Below, in pieces: positions 23,060 through 28,630 of a stretch of DNA of 28,951 nucleotides. Made by a program: the position numbers and the translations under genes. A model generated the notes under the pieces. It saw nothing but the letters and a program-made list of their open reading frames with translations, did no database searches and had not been told where the DNA came from. Positions within the stretch are counted from its first letter, which is position 1. The number at the start of each line of letters is the position of its first letter. This DNA is from a virus: positions 1 through 28,951 of IMG/VR virus record IMGVR_UViG_3300025889_000689. One strand, written 5' to 3'.

Positions 23060-25080
23060 CGGCGACCATCAGTGCGCTGGTCGATCTTAACCGAGCCGTA
23101 CTTCCAATAATCACCTACGTCATCGCTCTCAATGCGCAACGCCATGTTTCTAGCGCGAATGCGGGTGTTAATTTTCTGGGTTGTTGATGTCACGTTGCCG
23201 ATGGTCTCTTTAACTTCAGACGCCTGTGGGTACGCTTTAGTCTGCATTGAGATGTCCACGCTGCCAGTAATGAAGAAGTCTGGGATCGCACGGTGGATGT
23301 GCATCAGGCTGTCGCCTTCACCAATATCAAAATCACCTGACTGGATGTAAGCCACCATCGGACCACCATCCGCGTCATTACCAATTTCGTGCTGATAAAT
23401 GTAACCATCAGTGCCAACAGCCATTGGGTAATCAAGCACGCCGCTGTCAATCATCGCTGAACGCTCAAGTTTACCTTCCCACCAAATCTTATCTATAACG
23501 TTGTATGTTACATAATGGTAAGGCTCGTCGTTCCAAACACCTGAAGTGGTAGTTACGTCAGCGCCATCAGCATGGGTTGTAGCTGTTGTGCCGCTAGCTC
23601 CACGGGTAACACCAGTTAACGAGTAATCAGTTTTGCCGGTGTACGTAATTGTTTCGGTGTCAATATCTACTGAGCCGGATGAAGGCAGCGCTGCTGTGGT
23701 ATCTAAATAAATAGTTGTAGTTGTAGCGTTAATAGCGCCGTTCAAATGGCGCGCGCTAACGGAACTAGCTGGGTAGAACCAAGATATTTCGTTGTTCTTG
23801 CGATTAAGCACCGCAAACGTTTTAACCTTGTGTTCTATAGATAGACCGTCAAATACGTACTTCTGCATGGTGCATGGCAGCACATTGGTACCACCTTGAT
23901 AGATGTAAAACGCTCCGTCACCCATCCAGTAAATCACGTTGTTGTATGCCGCCCAAGCCTTAGACGATATAAGACCGGACGCTGTACCAGCTTTAGCGAA
24001 TGAAAACGTATACGGAGGTCCGACAAACTGCATCGACTCGACTGAGTCATCAGTCCAAATAATAGTTTGGTTCTCAACGTTTGCCACGCCCAGAATCTCT
24101 GTGCCGTTAGTTAAAAGTTTGTCGCCAGCCGTGTTGGTCGATGTAATCGTCCACGTTGTGTAGTCTTCTTGGTCGCACCAGCGGATATTCAAAGTATCCA
24201 AGTCAGTTGACGCGTTAGCAGTGCCGGGTGCATTACAACCAAAACAAACCAAGTGCCTATCATTAGTTACTGCGATGTGATTGACCTTATGTGGAGCTTC
24301 GGTAATTTGCGCAGCACGGGACAAAGGGCTGGTGGCGTCCCAGCTATAAACTGGACCACCGGGAAAGTTCATAACAACGTCTTCGCCCCAGTTAGCGAAG
24401 TTCCAAACTCTTGGGATTAGCGATACGCCAGCAGTTAAAGCTGGTTTGTTCCAACCACCACCGTTACGAGCACGGTTAAACGCACCGGCGCCCCAACCGT
24501 AAGAAGGCGTTGCCGAACATGGTCCGGGATTTACTTGGTATTCGGCAGAAACTGAAGCGCCACCGCCACCTGTGACACCAGATGTAGCTGGGGTCGTAAC
24601 AGTAATTGAATATGAGTCAGCGTCAATCAGCGTAATCTGGTGCTCAGCATTTAGCTCAGCCGCAGGGATGCCGTCAGTAATAGCAGCTCCAGAAATAGTC
24701 ACATACGAGCCGTCGTCCGCGCCGTGTGCAACGTCATTCACCACAACTGTGGTCGACGCGGCGGTAGTGTCAAAAGGGTTGCTTAGCGCTTGGGTCTCAC
24801 GAACTGGGGTAACATCGTAAAAAGTTCCGCCATTTTCGGCATAAACTTTAGTTGTCGAGCCATAAAACGTGTAAACGGTGCCGTCGAGTGTACGCACTGT
24901 ATGGATTGCACGTACGCAACCGTCTAGTTGAGTTGTTGAAAACTTCTGCCAACCGCCGATCTTTTCAGGGCGACCTGAGCGAAAACGAATTTTATCCGAC
25001 GAAACCCAGCCACCTTCGTTGGTGTACGGAGTGTCTTCTTTGTTTACACCCGGTTTGAAATCAAGTTTTAGCAGTGCCAC
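23056..25080 (-). CDS. P22 gp10-like tail hub / DNA stabilisation protein
   Basis: A 674-aa beta-rich protein. It begins LDFKPGVNKEDTPYTNEGGW, then IRFRSGRPEKIGGWQ, the opening I associate with P22 gp10-type packaged-DNA stabilisation (nozzle) proteins of podoviruses. The central part has propeller-like repeats (HLVCFGCNAPG; NQTIIWTDDSVESMQFVG; IYWMGDGAFYIYQGG). Two inserted beta domains are visible: residues about 93-185, with NAEHQITLIDADSYSIT, and about 445-500, with the common tail-module pattern IDTETITYTG and VTRGASGTT. The start is GTG, with GGGGG a few bases upstream that can pair with the anti-SD. The protein would plug the portal and connect to fibres. Its 5' end lies inside a 51-aa lipoprotein gene. 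Confidence 0.75.
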   Translation of the reverse strand: MALLKLDFKPGVNKEDTPYTNEGGWVSSDKIRFRSGRPEKIGGWQKFSTTQLDGCVRAIHTVRTLDGTVYTFYGSTTKVYAENGGTFYDVTPVRETQALSNPFDTTAASTTVVVNDVAHGADDGSYVTISGAAITDGIPAAELNAEHQITLIDADSYSITVTTPATSGVTGGGGASVSAEYQVNPGPCSATPSYGWGAGAFNRARNGGGWNKPALTAGVSLIPRVWNFANWGEDVVMNFPGGPVYSWDATSPLSRAAQITEAPHKVNHIAVTNDRHLVCFGCNAPGTANASTDLDTLNIRWCDQEDYTTWTITSTNTAGDKLLTNGTEILGVANVENQTIIWTDDSVESMQFVGPPYTFSFAKAGTASGLISSKAWAAYNNVIYWMGDGAFYIYQGGTNVLPCTMQKYVFDGLSIEHKVKTFAVLNRKNNEISWFYPASSVSARHLNGAINATTTTIYLDTTAALPSSGSVDIDTETITYTGKTDYSLTGVTRGASGTTATTHADGADVTTTSGVWNDEPYHYVTYNVIDKIWWEGKLERSAMIDSGVLDYPMAVGTDGYIYQHEIGNDADGGPMVAYIQSGDFDIGEGDSLMHIHRAIPDFFITGSVDISMQTKAYPQASEVKETIGNVTSTTQKINTRIRARNMALRIESDDVGDYWKYGSVKIDQRTDGRR

Positions 25081-25216
25081 TATGACCCCCGATAGGAATA
25101 CAGATAGGAACAGAGTTTAATGAGCATTCGCTCTCGTCGAGTTGACCTTCCACCCCCGATAGGGATGAGCATCCTGCTAGCAGCAATAATAGCGCTGATA
25201 GACCAACTCGTCTCAT
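25061..25216 (-). CDS. 51-aa lipoprotein, candidate o-spanin
   Basis: A short gene lying mostly in the apparent gap between the hub gene and the next upstream gene. The protein begins MRRVGLSALLLLLAGCSSLS: a basic n-region, a seven-residue hydrophobic core and a textbook lipobox (LAGC, Cys16) with Ser at +2, which predicts sorting to the outer membrane. The mature part has only 36 residues, with two further cysteines (Cys31, Cys39). The ATG overlaps the stop of the upstream membrane-protein gene (TAATG), so translation is coupled, and its last 20 bases overlap the hub gene. Size and lipobox fit an Rz1-like outer-membrane spanin. It lacks the Pro-rich composition common in those, so other envelope roles such as superinfection exclusion remain open. 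Confidence 0.7.
   Translation of the reverse strand: MRRVGLSALLLLLAGCSSLSGVEGQLDESECSLNSVPICIPIGGHSGTAKT
25085..25163. repeat. 12-bp direct repeat in lipoprotein gene
   Basis: ACCCCCGATAGG occurs at 25085-25096 and again at 25152-25163. On the coding (-) strand the copies read CCTATCGGGGGT; the hub-gene-proximal copy supplies the G-rich ribosome-binding region for the hub gene's GTG. The duplication may have arisen by local copying, or the second G-run may be coincidental. Confidence 0.4.
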
Positions 25217-25674
25217 TAACTCTTACCTAAGTAGAACGATCCAGCGGCAAGGATTGAAATCTTAAGCCATTCAAACGCGACTATAGCATTTTCTAAGCGG
25301 ACGAACTCAGTAGTTGTACCAGTTGTGTCGATCAGCCCAAGGAAGTTAAATCCAGTTTGCTTCTCCACAGGAACAACGATATCCAGTCCAGTCAGACCGC
25401 CCATCATCGCCCATGCCCCAAGACCAATCATCGAAAGCACAAAGATTCTCCGCGTCATCTTTGCGAAAGGATCGTTACCAACACGATTTGCAGCAGCGTC
25501 AGCAGATGCAGTGGCTCTTGCAGAGGAGGCGTCAGCTTCTTCGGTCTTAGCCTTCATCATCTGCATCATCATCTCATTCTGCGCTTTCTTGGCTTCCTGA
25601 GCTTTGTCGATCATTTTAAATACACCGCCAAGGGTCGCGCCCCCAGCCATGGTTAGCAGCTCTACAGGTATCAT
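25216..25674 (-). CDS. multi-TM membrane protein, holin-like topology
   Basis: A 152-aa protein. A short hydrophobic N-terminal helix (LLTMAGGATLGGVFKMI, about 6-22) is followed by a charged Met/Lys/Ala-rich helix (about 23-75). Two further hydrophobic helices follow (IFVLSMIGLGAWAMMGGLTGL, given here only as its first 20 or so residues, and ISILAAGSFYLG near the C-terminus). This N-terminal helix, charged spacer, two C-terminal TM layout resembles three-TM phage or gene-transfer-agent holins in topology only; I do not recognise the family. GAGGA lies just before the ATG, which overlaps the previous stop (ATGA), and its own stop overlaps the lipoprotein start. The company of other membrane genes supports a lysis or envelope role. 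Confidence 0.55.
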   Translation of the reverse strand: MIPVELLTMAGGATLGGVFKMIDKAQEAKKAQNEMMMQMMKAKTEEADASSARATASADAAANRVGNDPFAKMTRRIFVLSMIGLGAWAMMGGLTGLDIVVPVEKQTGFNFLGLIDTTGTTTEFVRLENAIVAFEWLKISILAAGSFYLGKS

Positions 25675-25826
25675 TTCTTCCTCTTTGACTCTTTAAGAGC
25701 CTTTGCAGTTGGGGCACCCTTACTACCGGGCTTGCGCATTTTCTCGCCTGAACCTGCTGCGATACGCTTGCGCTTAGCGTGAATATTGTCCCAGAGACCT
25801 TTTTTCTTAGTCGTCTTTTTTGCCAT
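25671..25826 (-). CDS. 51-aa very basic phage protein
   Basis: A Lys/Arg-rich protein starting MAKKTTKKKGLWDNIHAKRK and continuing IAAGSGEKMRKPGSKGAPTA. The pattern GLW.NI.AKR.RI..GSGE.MRKPG.KGAPT is familiar from short hypothetical proteins in very many phages (possibly the DUF5872 group; I am not certain). No enzyme motif or TM is present. The ATG at 25826 has AAGGA 8 bases upstream and opens the recognisable part; the same frame runs longer upstream only because it overlaps the EF-hand gene. It overlaps genes at both ends. Basic charge suggests nucleic-acid or protein-complex binding within the virion or the assembly process. Confidence 0.65.
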   Translation of the reverse strand: MAKKTTKKKGLWDNIHAKRKRIAAGSGEKMRKPGSKGAPTAKALKESKRKK

Positions 25827-26142
25827 CTTTCTTGTCCTTACCTTTGACGTAAGCATCAGCACCAAAGAAAGCGCCGACAACAACTGATACAGCCATGAAG
25901 TAGGTGGGTGCCATATCGCCAATTACGCCACTAGCGTTACTGAACCCCATAGCTTCGGTACCAAACACGAATAATGGGTATAAAAGCATACCGAAAAGAG
26001 CAAACCAAACCATTTTGCGTTGTTGGTCACGTTTAGCATCTTCGTCCTCCATCTCACGGCGCTTAGACTCAAGGTAAATCTCCATCTCCATCTTTGAGAT
26101 TTCGCCGTCGCCATCAAGGTCAATTTTTTCAAATTCAGTCAT
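25807..26142 (-). CDS. EF-hand calcium-binding two-TM membrane protein
   Basis: A 111-aa protein with a canonical EF-hand loop near its N-terminus: DLDGDGEISKME, with acidic or polar ligands at loop positions 1, 3, 5, 9 and Glu at 12, flanked by helices (MTEFEKI and MEMEIYLESKRREME). Two TM helices follow (WFALFGMLLYPLFVFG and YFMAVSVVVGAFFGADAY) with a Lys/Asp-rich tail. A single EF-hand joined to two TM helices suggests calcium-responsive membrane behaviour, and the TM pair plus charged tail is holin-like in form. The ATG at 26142, with AGGTGA upstream, is preferred over an in-frame TTG five codons earlier that overlaps the upstream stop. It sits between the oxygenase and the small basic gene. 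Function is inferred. Confidence 0.7.
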   Translation of the reverse strand: MTEFEKIDLDGDGEISKMEMEIYLESKRREMEDEDAKRDQQRKMVWFALFGMLLYPLFVFGTEAMGFSNASGVIGDMAPTYFMAVSVVVGAFFGADAYVKGKDKKDGKKDD

Positions 26143-26146
26143 TTTT

Positions 26147-26803
26147 TCACCTAGCAAAGTCTAAGCCGATGTTTCCAGCAATAGTTATTCTGGGCTCATC
26201 GGAAGTGTAGAATGGATATACCGTGTGGTACATAGCCGCGGGGAACAAGCACATCACGCCTTCCATGCTTTTATCTACGTCCACAGGTTGTGATCTTGTG
26301 CGCCCCAATGAGTCTTGGAACACGAACTCAAACCTAGATGCTCGTTTATCGTGGTCTTTAACCCCCGGAAACCTTGCGTCTTCATCAGCTAGTTCGTACG
26401 GAATCTTTAACCACATAACAAACGAAAACAGCCCGCTATGGTTGTGAATTGGGTTGAACTCGTGCTTATGCTGAACGTTTACCCACATGTTTTCTAAAAT
26501 TAACGGAATAAACCCGGTAGTGTCACGCTGAGTAGCCAGCCAGCTCCCCAATTCAGGAACAGTTCCAAGAAAATTAAAGTCTCGCTCGTAGACAGCAGCG
26601 CAGTTAAACAAGTACTCACTAACAAATTCAGGCACGTCATTGAGCCTGTACTCATCTTTCAGGTGCCCAGCTAAGTTGTTACAGAATAAATTACTTGGAT
26701 CGCCTATTTTTGCGTTGTCGTTCGCCCAGTTAAGGACGTCTTGGGGCAGCTTAAATAGGGAATATCCGGTGTTTGAAAACTGAAAGCTTTCTTGTTGAAC
26801 CAT
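26147..26803 (-). CDS. 2-oxoglutarate/Fe(II)-dependent oxygenase-like protein
   Basis: A 218-aa protein of the double-stranded beta-helix type. The metal-binding pattern is visible as NPIHNHSG (His120, His122), then the distal His193 (AMYHTVYPF), with Arg205 (EPRITIAGN) as the likely 2-oxoglutarate anchor. HxH in place of HxD is usual in the phage 2OG-FeII_Oxy_5-like group found in marine phages. Surrounding features (WLKIPYE after the first motif, CLFPAAMYH before the distal His) fit. The first 80 residues are a helical lead-in. Substrates in phages are unknown: protein hydroxylation or base modification are possibilities. It lies one base after a TM-coiled-coil gene and four bases before the EF-hand gene. 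Confidence 0.8.
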   Translation of the reverse strand: MVQQESFQFSNTGYSLFKLPQDVLNWANDNAKIGDPSNLFCNNLAGHLKDEYRLNDVPEFVSEYLFNCAAVYERDFNFLGTVPELGSWLATQRDTTGFIPLILENMWVNVQHKHEFNPIHNHSGLFSFVMWLKIPYELADEDARFPGVKDHDKRASRFEFVFQDSLGRTRSQPVDVDKSMEGVMCLFPAAMYHTVYPFYTSDEPRITIAGNIGLDFAR

Positions 26804-26804
26804 T

Positions 26805-27239
26805 TTAATTCGCCAGTGGGTTATCTAATGCCTTCTGGATTTTGTCTTCAAGTTCGGCCTTTGTGGCGTCCACCTTACTTTCAAACTTGTCCATCTTGCC
26901 TTCAAAGTAAACGACTTTATCGTTCACACGTTTTTCAATGTCGTACGTCAATTGCTTGGCGTCTCGCAAATTCTGTTCGATTGAGTCGAGCAGTTTCTCC
27001 TGTGTCTCAATCTTGTCGCTGGTCTGCTGCATCTGCTGGGCGTATGCGCCTAAGTCTAACGATGCGATCTCTTCAACCTTTTGGTACATAACGAAGCCGC
27101 CGTAAAGAGCACCAACAACACTGGAAACAAGACCGAGAGCAAGACCAAGCTGAGTAGGTGTAAACCGCAGCCCACCCACGCTGAGACGTTTGTCAGCCAA
27201 GCCTTCAATATCGTCAAGTTTTTCTCCGAGGTCTGTCAT
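26805..27239 (-). CDS. single-TM protein with long coiled coil, candidate i-spanin-like
   Basis: A 144-aa protein: about 28 N-terminal residues, one TM helix (LGLALGLVSSVVGALYGGFV, about 31-50), then about 90 residues of strongly predicted coiled coil (repeating Glu/Lys/Asp with hydrophobic heptads, QQTSDKIETQEKLLDSIEQN and onward). Single TM plus long extramembrane coiled coil is the topology of inner-membrane spanins (Rz), although the cytoplasmic leader here is longer than usual. A 51-aa lipoprotein that could be the partner lies about 1.6 kb further along the operon. Alternatively it is a virion or membrane-remodelling protein. The ATG has no strong ribosome-binding site. It is the first gene after a 124-base gap holding a large hairpin. 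Confidence 0.55.
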   Translation of the reverse strand: MTDLGEKLDDIEGLADKRLSVGGLRFTPTQLGLALGLVSSVVGALYGGFVMYQKVEEIASLDLGAYAQQMQQTSDKIETQEKLLDSIEQNLRDAKQLTYDIEKRVNDKVVYFEGKMDKFESKVDATKAELEDKIQKALDNPLAN

Positions 27240-27296
27240 GTCTATGTTTTGCGGACTATCTAAAATGTTTCAATGAGCGTACTGTTAACTCAGCGG

Positions 27297-27360
27297 TGTG
27301 GTGTTGCATTAGTTTACTTAACGTAAAACAAATCTTTCTTATTGGCATGCTCGCACCACA
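27297..27360 (-). promoter_or_regulatory. large cruciform/hairpin in 124-base intergenic gap
   Basis: Between the stop of one gene (27364) and the start of the next (27239), TGTGGTG (27297-27303) pairs with CACCACA (27354-27360), and GCAT (27306-27309) with ATGC (27347-27350). Enclosed is a second small hairpin TTTAC/GTAAA (27313-27327). On the coding (-) strand it begins 3 bases after the stop codon and has no following T-run. It could be an attenuator, an RNA-processing site between the secreted-protein genes and the lysis-like genes, or a regulator-binding cruciform. The gap is the longest in the leftward part of the window. I see no convincing -35/-10 pair. Confidence 0.5.
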
Positions 27361-27363
27361 TCG

Positions 27364-27795
27364 CTAATTATCAAATCCTTTCTGCAACCTGCGCAGGTTG
27401 TTTAGCTCTTCGCGCAGTTTCTGCACTTCTAACCTTCTACGCTGTAATTCTAGCTGATACAAGGTGTTACAGTTAATTCTTTCTTTGGGCGCATCTAGCG
27501 GAATTACAATCCGTGCGTACAAACCAATGTCCTTACTCTGCGGGTTTGTTGGGTCTTCGTTCTCAAACGGGCTGACTGCGTTGTTAACTATTCCGGTGAC
27601 ACCCAGTTCAAAATTCGTAGCGCCGCCAATGCTGTTACTACAATCAAGGTCCCCAGCTCGAATTGAGTCAGTTCCATAAGTTCCACCTGCGTTGGGGAGT
27701 TGAAGGTTAAGTGAGCTGCTGTCAGCCAAAACTCTAGCGGAGCCGATAACAATCAGCAGGTACCACCCAGCGACGATTAACGTATTTTTGAGCAT
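27364..27795 (-). CDS. secreted protein with C-terminal coiled coil
   Basis: A 143-aa protein with a Sec signal peptide (MLKNTLIVAGWYLLIVIGSA, predicted cleavage after VLA at about residue 24). The mature part has a beta-rich domain with GDLDCSNSIGGATNFELGVT and GLYARIVIPL, two cysteines (in LDCS and INCN) probably disulfide-bonded in the periplasm, and a basic C-terminal coiled coil (LYQLELQRRRLEVQKLREEL). I have the impression that related proteins occur in marine phage metagenomes, always unannotated. It overlaps the upstream secreted-protein gene by 19 bases. Export to periplasm is well supported; whether it acts in lysis, in envelope modification or on the virion is unknown. Confidence 0.65.
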   Translation of the reverse strand: MLKNTLIVAGWYLLIVIGSARVLADSSSLNLQLPNAGGTYGTDSIRAGDLDCSNSIGGATNFELGVTGIVNNAVSPFENEDPTNPQSKDIGLYARIVIPLDAPKERINCNTLYQLELQRRRLEVQKLREELNNLRRLQKGFDN

Positions 27796-28148
27796 ATCTT
27801 CGACGAAATCATTGGCTTGTTATTGGAGTTTTCCCGTAGCCTAGTCTCAGAACAGATGTATCTAGCTACAGGCACGTCAATCGCGTTGATATACACATCA
27901 AACTTGATCTTAGATAAGTGGTCCATACGGACCATTTTGTACTGTGAAACGAACGGAACGGGCTTCCAGTCTTCAGTAAAAACCCCAATCTCGTACCAAT
28001 TTACATCAGAGCGTTTGTTAAACAGCTCCATCTTAGCTTTGAATATGCCTTGCACGTGTGACACCTCCCATTTTGGGTACGTCGGCGTCATGTCGTGAGC
28101 TGTGGCAGATTGCCACAAACAAAACAAAAAGATTACTGAGCGATACAT
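27777..28148 (-). CDS. secreted single-domain Ig-like (PapD-like) protein
   Basis: A 123-aa protein with a short Sec signal peptide (MYRSVIFLFCLWQSATA, cleavage before HD). The roughly 105-residue mature protein is beta-rich: WEVSHVQGIFKAKMELFNK, then WYEIGVFTEDWKPVPF, then FDVYINAIDVPVARYICS, a strand order and NxR/S..Y-I-V pattern reminiscent of the N-terminal domain of PapD-family pilus chaperones. It is only half their usual two-domain length. Two cysteines (Cys in RYICS and KICS) lie near the end. It is translationally embedded between a pilin-like and another secreted gene, with 16- and 19-base overlaps. The chaperone idea comes from context plus weak resemblance. Confidence 0.5.
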   Translation of the reverse strand: MYRSVIFLFCLWQSATAHDMTPTYPKWEVSHVQGIFKAKMELFNKRSDVNWYEIGVFTEDWKPVPFVSQYKMVRMDHLSKIKFDVYINAIDVPVARYICSETRLRENSNNKPMISSKICSKIR

Positions 28149-28630
28149 TCAGCCTGCACCACTGCTCGGTAAGTGCCGCCGGGAAACGCCTTGTCACCAC
28201 CATTAGTCGCAGTTGAGCTAATCTTGAACCAAGTGCTGCCAGTAGCAGTCAGGTCGTACTCACGAGTCTCGTCGTAGGTCACAGAATCTGTTTGGTAGTC
28301 AGCCATTGCCGCGTCGCTAACAGCCTGCACGTCAACAGAACCCGTGAAGGTTACAGTGTCGTTGGATGATGGCGCCGCTGAAAAAGACGTTGGGTATGTA
28401 ATCTGCGCTTTATACGCATCAGCTAAAGTCACGTCGTAACGAACAACTGGAAGCACACCACCATCCGCTGGTGCTGTTGAGAGCGTATACGCATTAGGGT
28501 TACCGTAGGTGCCCGGAATGTCTGTCTGGATGATGCAACGTGATTGCACTGTACCTGTAATTGGCACGTCAACAGCATGTGCTGCACCAGAAAGTAGACA
28601 CAATGTAGCTACAATTTTGACACTATTCAT
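28133..28630 (-). CDS. secreted pilin / spore coat protein U-like subunit
   Basis: A 165-aa protein with a classical Sec signal peptide (MNSVKIVATLCLLSGAAHA, cleavage at about residue 19). The mature protein opens VDVPITGTVQSRCIIQ and closes GTYRAVVQAECIAQ. The early and late cysteines (Cys32, Cys162) and alternating strands resemble chaperone-usher pilin and spore-coat-U (SCPU) domains, whose first strand carries such a Cys after a GTV-type start. AGGAG lies 8 bases before the ATG, and the start overlaps the previous stop (ATGA). Followed by a PapD-like gene, it recalls a miniature chaperone-subunit pair, but no usher is visible. It could be a surface-coating or receptor-masking protein made late in infection. 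The secretion call is strong; the fold call is moderate. Confidence 0.6.
   Translation of the reverse strand: MNSVKIVATLCLLSGAAHAVDVPITGTVQSRCIIQTDIPGTYGNPNAYTLSTAPADGGVLPVVRYDVTLADAYKAQITYPTSFSAAPSSNDTVTFTGSVDVQAVSDAAMADYQTDSVTYDETREYDLTATGSTWFKISSTATNGGDKAFPGGTYRAVVQAECIAQ

Noticed and set aside
25827-25922. Upstream extension of the 51-aa basic protein
   Set aside because: The extra hydrophobic residues are the shadow of the EF-hand gene in another frame; AAGGA precedes the ATG at 25826.
26143-26157. TTG start for the EF-hand protein
   Set aside because: It overlaps the upstream stop and would bury the AGGTGA ribosome-binding site inside the coding part; ATG at 26142 is better placed.
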